A DNA stretch of 64,000 nt from Lactococcus formosensis (lineage in GTDB: Bacteria; Bacillota; Bacilli; Lactobacillales; Streptococcaceae), in contig NZ_BOVP01000001.1 in assembly GCF_018403745.1 (NCBI RefSeq), positions 372,001 through 436,000 of the forward strand, written 5' to 3'. Shown one piece after another: positions 1-7,803 of the stretch (its first letter is position 1; each line of letters starts with the position of its first letter). A program made the translations under genes and the position numbers. Under the pieces are notes generated by a model. The model was not told where the DNA came from. It did not search any database and saw only the letters and a program-made list of their open reading frames with translations.

Positions 1-569
1 TACTCTTGATCTGTCTCACTAATTTCTCTTAAAATACGTGCCGGATTTCCCACAGCGATGACATGTGCGGGCAGATCTTTAGTAACTACTGCTCCTGACC
101 CTACAATCGTTCCCTCACCAATACTAACACCTGGATTCACAATAACACCTGCACCGAGCCATACACGATCGCCAATAGTGATTGGTTTTGCATATTCAAG
201 CCCTCGAACCCGAACAGCTGCATCGATAGGATGCAATGGTGTAATCAGGCTTACGCGAGGTCCAAACATTACATCGTCTCCAATAGTGATGGGCGCAACA
301 TCCAAAAAGGTACAATCCACATTGGCATAAAAATTTTCACCAATGTGTGTGTTAAAACCATAATCGACTTGAAGTGGCGGATTCACATAAATAGATTTTC
401 CTGTACTCCCAAACAATTGTTTCTCTAAAGCAATAATTTCTTTTTGATCCATTAGGCTGGTTTGATTTATCTTTTGGGCAAGTACTCTTCCTGGTTGTGG
501 ATCATACTCTTTTTCAATCTTGGATGCACTGTAAAGTTGCCCTGAAATCATACGTTGATATTCTGACAT
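1..569 (-). CDS. Sugar (maltose-type) O-acetyltransferase, 3' end cut by window edge
   Basis: Reading the minus strand from ATG at 569 gives 189 codons with no stop before the window edge, so the C-terminus is missing (family members are about 185-205 aa, so little is lost). The N-terminus (MISGQLYSA...) is the helical cap of the Maa/LacA/NodL family. The rest is a left-handed beta-helix of hexapeptide repeats (ITIGDDV, ITIGDRV, VSIGEGTIVGSGAVV), with the likely catalytic His in TPLHPID. The family moves acetyl from acetyl-CoA to a sugar hydroxyl; the exact acceptor cannot be told. The start is supported by GAGGAGA eight bases upstream and an extended -10 (TGA-TATACT) at 595-600. Confidence 0.85.
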   Translation of the reverse strand, partial: MSEYQRMISGQLYSASKIEKEYDPQPGRVLAQKINQTSLMDQKEIIALEKQLFGSTGKSIYVNPPLQVDYGFNTHIGENFYANVDCTFLDVAPITIGDDVMFGPRVSLITPLHPIDAAVRVRGLEYAKPITIGDRVWLGAGVIVNPGVSIGEGTIVGSGAVVTKDLPAHVIAVGNPARILREISETDQE

Positions 570-594
570 TGTTTCTCCTCTCAGTATTGCAACA

Positions 595-603
595 AGTATA
601 TCA
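595..603 (-). promoter_or_regulatory. Extended -10 promoter of the sugar acetyltransferase gene
   Basis: The minus strand reads TGATATACT, an extended -10, about 26 bases before the ATG at 569. No good -35 is seen. Confidence 0.5.
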
Positions 604-631
604 AATTGTGATAGGAAAAAATATTAAAAAG

Positions 632-668
632 TAAAAATAAAAATCCCCAATTTCAGTAGGGATTTTTA
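632..668 (-). terminator. Rho-independent terminator of pyrG
   Basis: Arms AAAAATCCC (639-647) and GGGATTTTT (659-667) form a hairpin followed on the minus strand by further Ts. It begins a few bases past the pyrG stop codon. Confidence 0.85.
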
Positions 669-671
669 TTT

Positions 672-2276
672 TTACATGTTTTCCACTGCAGCTTTAACAA
701 AGGCTTGATAAAGTTCTTCTGGACGGTTTGGACGTGATTGTAATTCTGGATGATATTGACAAGCCACGAAGAATTTCTTGTCTGTCAACTCAACGATTTC
801 AACCAAACGATTGTCAGGAGAAACACCAGAGAATGTGAAGCCCGCAGCTTCAAATTGTTCACGGTATTTATTGTTAAATTCATAGCGGTGGCGGTGACGA
901 CGTTGAACAACATCCGCATCGTTATAAGCCGCACGTGCTTTAGTATTTGCTTTAAGTTTTGATGGGTAAAGACCTAAGCGTAAAGTCCCTCCCATGTCTT
1001 CAACATCGACTTGATCACGCATGATATCGATAATTGGATATGGTGTTTCTGGGTTTAATTCGTAAGAATGCGCCCCTTTCATGCCTAAAACATTGCGTGC
1101 AAACTCCACGCAAGTCATTTGCATACCAAGACAAATACCCAACATTGGCACATCATTTTCACGGGCATAACGGATAGCCGAAATCTTACCTTCTGAACCA
1201 CGTTCACCAAATCCACCAGGGACGATAATACCATGTGCATCTTTCAAACGTGCAGCAGCATTACTATCGTCTAAGTCATTTGCATTCACCCAGTCCAATT
1301 CAATGTCACTATCTGCTGGATATCCCGCATGTTTCAAGGCTTCTGTCACTGAGATATAGGCATCTGGTAACTCTACGTATTTACCAACCAAAGCGATTTT
1401 GACTTTTTTCTTAAGGTTCATCACATGGTCAACCATTGCTGCCCATTCGGTCATATCAGCTGCAGGGGCGTCAAGTTTCAAATGATCACAAACGATTTGA
1501 TCCATGTTTTGCTCTTGCAAGTTTAATGGAATTTGGTAGAGATGTTCCACATCAAGAGACTGGATAACTGCTTCAGGATCAACATCACAATACATGGCTA
1601 CTTTGTCGCGCATTTCGCGTGTGATTGGAACTTCTGTACGAAGCACCAACATATTGGCCTGGATACCATATTCACGCAATGTTTTTGTCGCATTTTGTGC
1701 AATTTTTGTTTTTAACTCACCAGCTGCACGCAAGTGAAGAATTGGTACAGTGTGAATATACATCACATTATCTGAACCCACTTCTGCCTTCATTTGACGT
1801 AAAGCTTCAATGAATGGCAAAGATTCCATATCACCTACTGTACCACCAACCTCAGTGATGATAACATCTGCATCAGTCATTGTTGCTGCACGCTTAATTT
1901 TTTCTTTTAATGTATCTGTAACGTGAGGTACCATTTGAACTGTGGCTCCAAGATACTCCCCTTTACGCTCTTTACGTAAAATTTCAGAGTAAACTTTACC
2001 TGAAGTTACATTTGAGTATTTATTAAGATTGATATCAATAAAGCGCTCATAGTGTCCAAGGTCAAGGTCTGTTTCAGCGCCATCGTCTGTAACAAAAACC
2101 TCACCGTGTTGATAAGGGCTCATTGTCCCTGGATCAATATTAAGATATGGGTCAAATTTTTGTACAGTTACTTTAAGGCCTCGGTTTTTGAGCAAACGTC
2201 CCAAAGACGCTGCAACAATACCCTTACCCATTGATGATGTACCACCACCTGTGACGAAAATATACTTAGTTGCCAA
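672..2276 (-). CDS. pyrG: CTP synthase (glutamine-hydrolysing)
   Basis: A 534-aa CTP synthase, which converts UTP, ATP and glutamine to CTP. The N-terminal synthetase domain starts [18 protein letters not shown] with the P-loop, and CTP/UTP-site motifs follow ([26 protein letters not shown]). The C-terminal class I glutamine amidotransferase domain has the nucleophile Cys in GICLGMQ and the His/Glu pair in YHPELQSRP. The start is TTG at 2276: GAGGAG lies upstream with normal spacing and the protein then begins as the family does. An in-frame ATG at 2411 would add 45 non-homologous residues and has no support. Single-gene unit with its own promoter, attenuator and terminator. Confidence 0.95.
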   Translation of the reverse strand: MATKYIFVTGGGTSSMGKGIVAASLGRLLKNRGLKVTVQKFDPYLNIDPGTMSPYQHGEVFVTDDGAETDLDLGHYERFIDINLNKYSNVTSGKVYSEILRKERKGEYLGATVQMVPHVTDTLKEKIKRAATMTDADVIITEVGGTVGDMESLPFIEALRQMKAEVGSDNVMYIHTVPILHLRAAGELKTKIAQNATKTLREYGIQANMLVLRTEVPITREMRDKVAMYCDVDPEAVIQSLDVEHLYQIPLNLQEQNMDQIVCDHLKLDAPAADMTEWAAMVDHVMNLKKKVKIALVGKYVELPDAYISVTEALKHAGYPADSDIELDWVNANDLDDSNAAARLKDAHGIIVPGGFGERGSEGKISAIRYARENDVPMLGICLGMQMTCVEFARNVLGMKGAHSYELNPETPYPIIDIMRDQVDVEDMGGTLRLGLYPSKLKANTKARAAYNDADVVQRRHRHRYEFNNKYREQFEAAGFTFSGVSPDNRLVEIVELTDKKFFVACQYHPELQSRPNRPEELYQAFVKAAVENM

Positions 2277-2424
2277 TGTGAAATCTCCTCTGTTTTCTAT
2301 ATTAAGCCTGGGGAAATGTGACAGAAAAATAATTATTTTTATTTTTCCTAACGAGGCGCTTAGGCAAAACTCCGTAAAGCTTGCCGTCGAACATTTAGTG
2401 GTTTTAGCCACAAATGTGAGTCAC

Positions 2425-2488
2425 GAAATAAAAAAATAAGCTCCCTTTTGTAAGGGAGCTTCTGACTTTACCGCAAAAAGCGGTGCCC
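2425..2488 (-). promoter_or_regulatory. pyrG leader: probable CTP-sensing transcription attenuator
   Basis: Transcription should start at 2488, seven bases after the -10, so the RNA begins GGGCACCGC. A small hairpin follows (ACCGC/GCGGT, 2470-2484), then a strong terminator hairpin (AAGCTCCCTT at 2452-2461 on the minus strand, AAGGGAGCTT at 2438-2447) with a T-rich tail. The 5' arm of the terminator is pyrimidine-rich (GCTCCCTT). In B. subtilis and L. lactis pyrG, low CTP causes repeated G insertion at a GGGC start and the poly-G pairs with such an arm to stop termination. The same arrangement is visible here; the mechanism is inferred. Confidence 0.85.
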
Positions 2489-2495
2489 GAATATT

Positions 2496-2524
2496 ATTCT
2501 ATATGATTTTGATTTTTTTGTCAA
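2496..2524 (-). promoter_or_regulatory. pyrG promoter
   Basis: On the minus strand TTGACA (2519-2524), a 17-base spacer, and TAGAAT (2496-2501): a near-consensus vegetative promoter that places the first base on GGGC. Confidence 0.9.
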
Positions 2525-2544
2525 GGTCCTAGATTTTATCTGGA

Positions 2545-2578
2545 GTAAAAAAGAGGATAAGAACTCCTATCCTCCTTT
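2545..2578 (-). terminator. Terminator after the 20-codon ORF / truA operon
   Basis: Arms GAGGATA (2553-2559) and TATCCTC (2568-2574), followed on the minus strand by six Ts. It ends the upstream unit just before the pyrG -35 box. Confidence 0.8.
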
Positions 2579-2594
2579 TAGAAATTAGTGAATA

Positions 2595-2657
2595 TCAGTC
2601 GAACTCGCGAGCAACTGGTTTCTCTCTGAGGTCAACTACTTCGACTTTAAATGTCAT
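2595..2657 (-). CDS. Possible 20-aa peptide ORF
   Basis: ATG at 2657 opens a 20-codon frame (MTFKVEVVDLREKPVAREFD) that ends in TGA at 2595-2597. A strong Shine-Dalgarno (AGAGGGAGGTG) sits at the right distance, and a rho-independent terminator follows 17 bases after the stop. The peptide is charged and not hydrophobic, so it does not resemble a short hydrophobic pheromone or a lantibiotic precursor. It lies about 100 bases beyond the YwlG-like gene. A weak promoter (TTGGTA, 17 bases, GAAAAT) is possible upstream. I do not recognise the peptide. Translation is plausible because of the SD, but the function is unknown. Confidence 0.45.
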   Translation of the reverse strand: MTFKVEVVDLREKPVAREFD

Positions 2658-2758
2658 CTGCACCTCCCTCTTTAATGTTAAATTCATTTTCTCACACTTT
2701 GTCCTTATTACCAACTGATATGCAAAATTTCCAGTAAGGCACTTATCCAGACTTTTAC

Positions 2759-3301
2759 TTACTCATAACTTGCACGTTCCCCACCAATAAGCTTAGGACG
2801 CGATTTAAGAGCTGTGACATGCGCTCCGCCAAGTTCTTTCAAGACAGGTCGCACAGGGATTTGGACATGCTTCACATGCATGCCAATAGATGTGTCACCA
2901 ATATCAAGGCCAGCATATGCCGTGATATGCTCAACTTCTACTGGTGCCTTAAACAGCTTATAAGCTGCCACTTGCCCACTTCCTCCAGCATGGAGCTGTG
3001 GTACAACAGAAACAATTTCCAAGTCTTTTTTATCCGCCAATTCTTGCTCTACAAGTAAAGCACGGTTAAGGTGTTCACAAGCCTGGACAGCTAAATAAAT
3101 TCCACGTACCTTGAGTGCTTCGTAAATCGTTCCAACAATTACTTCGCCAATCTCAGCTGAGGAGTTTTTGCCAATTGTACCGCCATTGACTTCGGAACTA
3201 GATAGGCCCAAGACAAAAATCTGTCCAGCTTTTATCTCTGTTTTTGCAATAACATCTTCAATAATTATTTTTGTTTCTTCTTTAATTTGTTTTAAGTCCA
3301 T
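2759..3301 (-). CDS. YwlG-like protein (TIGR01440 family, UPF0340)
   Basis: A 180-aa protein of the widespread Firmicute YwlG family, whose function is not established. Recognisable stretches are [20 protein letters not shown] near residue 27, the [13 protein letters not shown] segment and the Gly-rich [11 protein letters not shown] segment. The start is ATG at 3301 with AGGTG upstream, giving the usual MDLKQI-type N-terminus; the longer open frame is only overlap with the preceding gene. The start overlaps the end of the ECF transporter gene by 20 bases, so the two are translationally coupled. Last full-length gene of the truA operon. Confidence 0.85.
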   Translation of the reverse strand: MDLKQIKEETKIIIEDVIAKTEIKAGQIFVLGLSSSEVNGGTIGKNSSAEIGEVIVGTIYEALKVRGIYLAVQACEHLNRALLVEQELADKKDLEIVSVVPQLHAGGSGQVAAYKLFKAPVEVEHITAYAGLDIGDTSIGMHVKHVQIPVRPVLKELGGAHVTALKSRPKLIGGERASYE

Positions 3302-3764
3302 GAAGCGCACCTGATTTCTTAAGAATTTCTGTGAGAAGTAAAGCAAGGACAAAGCCAGCACTGGTTTGCACAGCATTAATTGCCATATCTGGTACTGCCA
3401 CGGCCAAACTTCCAACAATAAACATATCTGCTATAAAATAACCGCCGACCATAACCACAGTAGCCAACACGTAATTAAGTACTTTGCTTTTTGTTATGAC
3501 ACCTAAATAACCTTGGAGTCCATGAATGACTAAAGTAAAGAACATGTATGCCGCATATCCCGCAATAAAATCATTGAGAAATCCTGCTAGTGCACCAACA
3601 ATTAGACCTTCACGTTTTCCAAGAAGCATCGCTGTCGTGAAAATACCCGCATCGAGTAAGGTAAAATAACCACCAGGAATAGGTATTTTTGTGAAATAAC
3701 CCAAGACAAATGTCAAAGCAGCTAACAGAGCTAACAGGGTTAATTTTTTAGTTGAGTACTTCAT
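3282..3764 (-). CDS. ECF transporter substrate-binding (S) component, probably for a B6 vitamer
   Basis: A 160-aa integral membrane protein with about five to six hydrophobic segments and the sequence style of energy-coupling factor S components (early [16 protein letters not shown] motif, then [24 protein letters not shown]). Such proteins bind a vitamin and work with a shared EcfAA'T module, which is not in this window. The gene overlaps pdxK upstream (ATGA) and the YwlG-like gene downstream. Adjacency to pyridoxal kinase points to pyridoxine/pyridoxal uptake, as proposed for PdxU-type S components. The substrate is inferred from context only. Confidence 0.8.
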   Translation of the reverse strand: MKYSTKKLTLLALLAALTFVLGYFTKIPIPGGYFTLLDAGIFTTAMLLGKREGLIVGALAGFLNDFIAGYAAYMFFTLVIHGLQGYLGVITKSKVLNYVLATVVMVGGYFIADMFIVGSLAVAVPDMAINAVQTSAGFVLALLLTEILKKSGALHGLKTN

Positions 3765-4594
3765 TGATCCTGCTTTCTTTTACTTTTTAACGTCTGTTCA
3801 AATTCTACGCCGTAACGCTTATCAGCAGACTTCGGTGTATTTTTTATTGATTTAACTACAAAGTCAACAGCTTCTCGTGTTGCTGCGGTTAAAGTTTTAC
3901 CATTAGTTAATTCTGCAGATAAAACAGAACCGAAGATGTCTCCAGTGCCATGATAAGCCCCTGGCAATTTTTCTGCCAAAACATAGTCGATCTGTCCGGT
4001 GCTTCTTGCTGCAGCAGCTCCAATGTATTTTTCATCAAGCATAACACCTGTCAGAACAATATTTTTTGCCCCACGTGCTTGCAATTTTTCAATGAGCATT
4101 TCAATGAAGCCCTCTGTCTGAACCCCTTCTTGATAAGGAGTTCCTGTGAGGAGACACGCTTCTGTGATATTGGGCAAAAGGACATCTGCATAAGGCAAAA
4201 GCTCACCCATTTTTTCTACAAAGTGCATGTCAAACACACTATAAAGCTCCCCGTGGTCTGCCATAACCGGATCAATAATGGTCAAATTATTTTCATCTTT
4301 ATATATATCAATTAAGCCTTTGAGCACGTCAATTTGTTCAGCAGAGGCCATAAAGCCACTGTATATTCCATCCATCTGAAGATTTAGTTCTTGCCATGCT
4401 TGAATAATGTTGCGCATTTCATCTGTAAGATCAAGATAAGTAAAGTTTGTAAAGCCTCCTGTATGTGTTGATAAAAGCGCTGTTGGCAATAATCGACACT
4501 CAATACCATACGCACTAATAATCGGGAGTGCCACGGTTAAGGAACAACGACCCACGCAAGAAATGTCATGTACAGCAACAATATTTTTAGTCAA
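3761..4594 (-). CDS. pdxK: Pyridoxal/pyridoxamine kinase
   Basis: A 277-aa ribokinase-fold enzyme that phosphorylates pyridoxal, pyridoxine or pyridoxamine to salvage vitamin B6. Family features are the opening HDISCVGRCSLTVALPI, the LLSTHTGGF substrate loop, DPVMADHGELY, LLPNITEACLLTG and the C-terminal GTGDIFGSVL anion hole with the catalytic Asp. It overlaps the end of truA by 8 bases and its own end overlaps the ECF S-component gene by 4 bases. A ThiD-type hydroxymethylpyrimidine kinase is less likely because of the THTGGF motif. Confidence 0.88.
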   Translation of the reverse strand: MTKNIVAVHDISCVGRCSLTVALPIISAYGIECRLLPTALLSTHTGGFTNFTYLDLTDEMRNIIQAWQELNLQMDGIYSGFMASAEQIDVLKGLIDIYKDENNLTIIDPVMADHGELYSVFDMHFVEKMGELLPYADVLLPNITEACLLTGTPYQEGVQTEGFIEMLIEKLQARGAKNIVLTGVMLDEKYIGAAAARSTGQIDYVLAEKLPGAYHGTGDIFGSVLSAELTNGKTLTAATREAVDFVVKSIKNTPKSADKRYGVEFEQTLKSKRKQDQ

Positions 4595-5333
4595 GATAAA
4601 TTACCTCCTTGAGATAGAGCCCTTCTGGGGCAGCAGTCGGACCTGCTAGGTCACGATTTTTACTTTCTAAAATCTTTTTAATCTGGGAAACAGGCATCCG
4701 CCCATTCCCTATCTTGATAACAGTTCCCATCATATTACGCACTTGTTTATAAAGAAAACCGTTACCACGAAAAATAAATTTATAATTTTCATTGTCGAGT
4801 TTCACGATTTCAGCTTGAGTAATCGTTCGGACCTTATCTTCAACTGTAGCACCAGCTGCTGTAAAGCCAGTAAAATCGTGCGTACCAACCAAATCCGCTA
4901 GAGCTTGTCGCATCAAATCTTCATCAAGTTTATAACGAAAATGTGCACGATAAAGGCGATGAAAGGGGCTTCGAACTTTACTATTTTCCAGAAAATATTC
5001 ATAAATTTTTTCATGCTTGTTAAAGCGAACATGAAAGTCCTCTTCAACTTGTGTGACTTCATGAAAGGCAATATCTGATGGGGTTTGCGTGTCCAAAGCA
5101 AAACGTAAACGTTCTTCATCTCGCTGCCCTTGTAAGTCGAAGTGAATCCGTTGAGCATGTGCATGAACACCTGAATCAGTACGCCCTGAACCATGCAATA
5201 TTACAGGCTGATGAGAATTTAGCTTTGTCAAGACTTTTTCAATTTCTTCTTGGACAGTCCGTTGATTATTTTGAGTTTGAAAACCTGCAAAATTTGTGCC
5301 ATCATAAGCAATCGTTGCCATATATCTAGTCAT
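4587..5333 (-). CDS. truA: tRNA pseudouridine(38-40) synthase
   Basis: A 248-aa TruA enzyme that isomerises uridines in the tRNA anticodon arm. The catalytic Asp is in GSGRTDSGVHA. YDGTNFAGFQ at the N-terminus and FLYKQVRNMMGTVIKIGNG near the C-terminus are family signatures. First gene of a four-gene overlapping operon (truA-pdxK-ECF S-YwlG-like). No Shine-Dalgarno precedes the ATG at 5333 or the second ATG four codons later. Instead TGC-TATAAT ends six bases before the ATG, so the mRNA is probably leaderless. Confidence 0.93.
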   Translation of the reverse strand: MTRYMATIAYDGTNFAGFQTQNNQRTVQEEIEKVLTKLNSHQPVILHGSGRTDSGVHAHAQRIHFDLQGQRDEERLRFALDTQTPSDIAFHEVTQVEEDFHVRFNKHEKIYEYFLENSKVRSPFHRLYRAHFRYKLDEDLMRQALADLVGTHDFTGFTAAGATVEDKVRTITQAEIVKLDNENYKFIFRGNGFLYKQVRNMMGTVIKIGNGRMPVSQIKKILESKNRDLAGPTAAPEGLYLKEVIYLD

Positions 5334-5339
5334 GCTTAT

Positions 5340-5348
5340 ATTATAGCA
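5340..5348 (-). promoter_or_regulatory. truA promoter, leaderless arrangement
   Basis: The minus strand reads TGCTATAAT followed by six bases and ATG. The first transcribed base should be the A of the start codon. A poor -35 (TAGACA, 19-base spacing) is at 5365-5370. Confidence 0.7.
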
Positions 5349-5381
5349 AAATCAAGAATATATTTGTCTAACATAATTTAG

Positions 5382-5591
5382 AGTTTCCTCACCATTCTAC
5401 ATAATCCTCACTCTATTTTGAAAGCCCTTTAGTGTCTTAGAGCTTACATTGATGAGGTTAGAGCCTATTTCACAAATGTACGCCATGTGTCTATATAACG
5501 TGTTAAAAACGCCCACGAGATTTTTACTCACTGTACTGATAATAACCGTACGACAGTTAGATTACTACTGTCGGAATCTTGCATAGAATAA
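5382..5591 (+). pseudogene. Decayed C-terminal fragment of a tyrosine recombinase (integrase)
   Basis: One plus-strand frame, interrupted by stops at 5430 and 5496, reads in order LHNPHSIL, AYIDEVRAYF, RHVSI and EIFTHCTDNN. This follows the order of conserved boxes in phage/ICE integrases: LRHTHASLL, the I-x-E-V-x-A-x-L helix before the LGH box, GHSSI, and the IYTHVTD box that carries the nucleophilic Tyr (Phe here). The spacing departs by a few residues and no start is present, so it would be a relic. It points toward, and ends about 90 bases from, the 3' end of tRNA-Arg, where an integrase gene of an integrated element would sit. The call rests on pattern matching by eye. Confidence 0.4.
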
Positions 5592-5602
5592 AACAATATA
5601 GA

Positions 5603-5680
5603 TTTGGCACAAATTTGGCTCAAAACACAAAAATGAGTATAAAAAATGCCCCGCCACGAAGGCGGAGCGAGGTTTGGCAC
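5603..5680 (+). repeat. TTTGGCAC repeats beside the tRNA-Arg 3' end (possible att remnant)
   Basis: TTTGGCAC at 5603-5610, TTTGGCTC at 5614-5621 and TTTGGCAC at 5673-5680. Short direct repeats of this kind are common between an integrase gene and a tRNA attachment site. The rest of 5592-5640 holds nothing else that I recognise. Confidence 0.35.
5640..5670 (-). terminator. Terminator after tRNA-Arg
   Basis: GC-rich hairpin GCTCCGCC/GGCGGGGC (5648-5668) followed on the minus strand by ATTTTTTAT. Confidence 0.85.
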
Positions 5681-5682
5681 CA

Positions 5683-5756
5683 TGATCCGAGGGGGATTCG
5701 AACCCTCGACCGTTCGCTTAGAAGGCGAATGCTCTATCCAGCTGAGCTATCGGACC
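5683..5756 (-). tRNA. tRNA-Arg (anticodon TCT)
   Basis: Folds as a 74-nt tRNA: acceptor GGTCCGA/TCGGATC with a G-T wobble, D arm GCTC/GAGC, anticodon arm TTCGC-CTTCTAA-GCGAA, T loop TTCGAAT. The CCA is not encoded. The T stem (GAGGG/CCCCC) has one A-C mismatch, which is unusual and may reflect replacement of the 3' end by an integrating element (inference). Confidence 0.95.
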
Positions 5757-5791
5757 AAAATAGACAAGTAGAATTTTTCACTACTTGTCTA
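5757..5791 (-). terminator. Hairpin between the LCP gene and tRNA-Arg
   Basis: Perfect 11-bp arms (5761-5771 and 5781-5791) followed by four Ts that directly abut the tRNA 5' end. It may be a weak terminator of the LCP gene or a structure in the tRNA precursor. No separate tRNA promoter is obvious. Confidence 0.55.
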
Positions 5792-5819
5792 GTCTATCAT
5801 ATTTTTCTAATTGAAGCAA

Positions 5820-7193
5820 TTATTGTCCTGTATAAGGATCAACATAGGCAGTTGTATCATCTGCGTTAGCACCTCCCATTCCTGGGTCAGTAGTTCCATA
5901 TGCTGTACTATCGTCTACTGAAGCCCCGTAAGGGTCTGGGGTGGTTGCACCAGTCTGATTTTCCTCAGAGGAATTCGTTTTATCAGATGAGCTTGGTTTA
6001 TCACTTGTCGCTGCACTACCATCTGTCGCAACATAGGTAGCAGAATTGCTGCTATCAAGATTCACAAAAGAACCATTGACATCAATACCATAAACCGTTG
6101 ATTTGCCATTTTCTGTCACTGTTGCTGAAGGCATGAAATAAGCGTCAGGTATATTACCTGTTAATGTTTCATAAGTGATCAAATTATTACTCAAACTATT
6201 GCTAGTCTCTTTTTTCAGTGAGTTACGTAAAGCATTTTGAACTGCTAATGTCGTATTTGTAGACAAAAGCTGATAAGATCCACCATCTCCTGGATTCATA
6301 TAATCAATCCCTTGATATTGAATCGAAACGATTTTATTAAAACAATCCTTATAACCTAGTAAAGAAGTTAATGTTGAACCGTTGATTGGAATATTTGTTT
6401 TGATGTCTTCACTAATATCATCCAAGAATTTTTGATATTGAGTAATGTTATTCAACGCTAAGAGCTTTGTCACTACTGCTGAAATAACTTCACGTTGGTG
6501 CGCTGCACGGCCGTAGTCTCCATTAGGTAAATGATGACGATCACGCGAATAAACAAGCGCTTGATCACCATTAATATGTTGTTTGCCTGGTGGAACTTTC
6601 GCAGTGTACTCCGGCTCTGTATCAGAGATATAAAGTGTCTGTCCAGTGGTATTGTCAATATCAATACCACCCACATCATTAACCAAGTTGACAAGACCAT
6701 CAAAATTAATCATGAGGAAATTATCAACATTGATTCCAGCTTGTTCTCCAATCGTCTTCATGGCATATTGCACACCTGTTTCCAGTCCTCCTGCATTATA
6801 CCCCATTGGATAAGCGGCGTTCATCTTCTGTGTCGAAATAGTATTACCCTTATCATCCAAAATGTTAGACATAACATCTCGTTCAAGAGATACCATCGTT
6901 GTTGTATTCGTTTTGGGATTAAGCGTCATCACAATCTGTGAGTCTGAATTTCCATCCCAGCTTGTTGATCCTCCGCGACCAGCTCCGCCAGTATCGACAC
7001 CCATGAGTAAAATTGTTAATGGCTCAGTTGCCTTAATAATTTTCCCCGCATCTGTACTTCCAACTTCAGCATAGGTTTTCGAGAATGCTTTTGTTGTGCT
7101 ATCTAAAACTGTCGAAACATAGACAGTGGCTGCTCCAGCCGTTAAGGCGATGATCCCAACGATCATCAACAGCGATTTTTTCCAAAGTTTCAT
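5820..7193 (-). CDS. lytR: LytR-CpsA-Psr (LCP) family protein
   Basis: A 457-aa membrane-anchored LCP protein; the family attaches undecaprenyl-linked glycopolymers (teichoic acid, capsule) to peptidoglycan. A signal anchor lies at residues 7-28. The LCP core holds the phosphate-binding residues: LLMGVDTGG, SDSQIVMTL, VSLERDVM and YSRDRHHLPNGDYGRAAHQREVI. The C-terminal 70 residues are Ser/Thr/Asp-rich and end in near-repeats (DDSTAYGTTDP, DDTTAYVDPYTG). The order tsaE-GNAT-lytR is also found in streptococci. No Shine-Dalgarno precedes ATG 7193; TGA-TATAAT ends six bases upstream, so it is a leaderless candidate. Confidence 0.9.
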   Translation of the reverse strand: MKLWKKSLLMIVGIIALTAGAATVYVSTVLDSTTKAFSKTYAEVGSTDAGKIIKATEPLTILLMGVDTGGAGRGGSTSWDGNSDSQIVMTLNPKTNTTTMVSLERDVMSNILDDKGNTISTQKMNAAYPMGYNAGGLETGVQYAMKTIGEQAGINVDNFLMINFDGLVNLVNDVGGIDIDNTTGQTLYISDTEPEYTAKVPPGKQHINGDQALVYSRDRHHLPNGDYGRAAHQREVISAVVTKLLALNNITQYQKFLDDISEDIKTNIPINGSTLTSLLGYKDCFNKIVSIQYQGIDYMNPGDGGSYQLLSTNTTLAVQNALRNSLKKETSNSLSNNLITYETLTGNIPDAYFMPSATVTENGKSTVYGIDVNGSFVNLDSSNSATYVATDGSAATSDKPSSSDKTNSSEENQTGATTPDPYGASVDDSTAYGTTDPGMGGANADDTTAYVDPYTGQ

Positions 7194-7199
7194 AGTAAA

Positions 7200-7208
7200 A
7201 TTATATCA
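7200..7208 (-). promoter_or_regulatory. LCP gene promoter, leaderless arrangement
   Basis: TGATATAAT on the minus strand, then six bases (TTTACT) and the ATG. Confidence 0.7.
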
Positions 7209-7235
7209 AATTTCAACAAATAAACAACAAGAAAT

Positions 7236-7282
7236 GAAAAAAGCGACTAAATAGACATTTTTTTCCTATTTGACCGCTTTGT
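7236..7282 (-). terminator. Terminator of the tsaE-GNAT unit
   Basis: A long hairpin with AAAGCG/CGCTTT and AAATAG/CTATTT arms (one mismatch between them), followed on the minus strand by Ts. Confidence 0.75.
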
Positions 7283-7287
7283 TTAGC

Positions 7288-7803
7288 TTAAAAAAACTTG
7301 ACCATTTGATACACATCTATCAGCTGTCCATCCTCATCACGTGCACCGTATTTTTGAATTGTTTCAAGATCAAAACCAAACTTTTTATATAAATGAATTG
7401 CTGCTTTATTACGCTTTTGAACAGTTAATTCAAGTCGCTTTATCACATCCATTTCCTCAATCCATTCAAGAGCATCTTCAAATAGAAAAGAACCAATACC
7501 ATAACCTTGAAATTGTGAACTCACAGCAATAAAAATATCCCCAATATGGCGTATGCGATAATGAAAATCTGCTGTGATATGCAGCACACCAGCAATTTCT
7601 TGACCAACAAAGGCCAGAAAATAAGCATTATTGTCTTTCGTAAGAATCTGCGCCAAGTAATCTTGCATTTGAGTGGGAGACATAAGAATCCCAGCTTCAT
7701 CTAAAGTCAAAAAATGACTTTCTTTCCCTACCTGATTAAGAAAAGCAATGAGTGCTATACTATCTTCAGGAGTTGCTTCGCGTATCAGTAACTCTGTACT
7801 CAT
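7288..7803 (-). CDS. GNAT-family N-acetyltransferase
   Basis: A 171-aa GNAT protein. The acetyl-CoA-binding motif A is SSQFQGYGIGSFLFEDALEW near residues 95-114 (Q/R-x-x-G-x-G/A pattern), followed by the motif B segment NKAAIHLYKKFGFD. The N-terminus (LLIREATPEDS) is typical of the family. It starts inside the tsaE stop codon (ATGA overlap), so the two are co-translated. In streptococci the gene between tsaE and lytR is also a GNAT protein. The acceptor substrate is unknown; there is no ribosomal-protein-specific feature that would mark it as RimI. Confidence 0.85.
   Translation of the reverse strand: MSTELLIREATPEDSIALIAFLNQVGKESHFLTLDEAGILMSPTQMQDYLAQILTKDNNAYFLAFVGQEIAGVLHITADFHYRIRHIGDIFIAVSSQFQGYGIGSFLFEDALEWIEEMDVIKRLELTVQKRNKAAIHLYKKFGFDLETIQKYGARDEDGQLIDVYQMVKFF

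Noticed and set aside
58..330. Plus-strand open frame across the sugar acetyltransferase
   Set aside because: It is the antisense shadow of a clear hexapeptide-repeat gene.
2277..2411. Upstream in-frame ATG that would lengthen PyrG by 45 residues
   Set aside because: The added residues do not fit CTP synthases, and GAGGAG sits before TTG 2276, which gives the usual N-terminus.
5579..5869. Plus-strand open frame across tRNA-Arg
   Set aside because: It runs through a tRNA and a terminator and has no SD; the real content is the tRNA and possible att repeats.
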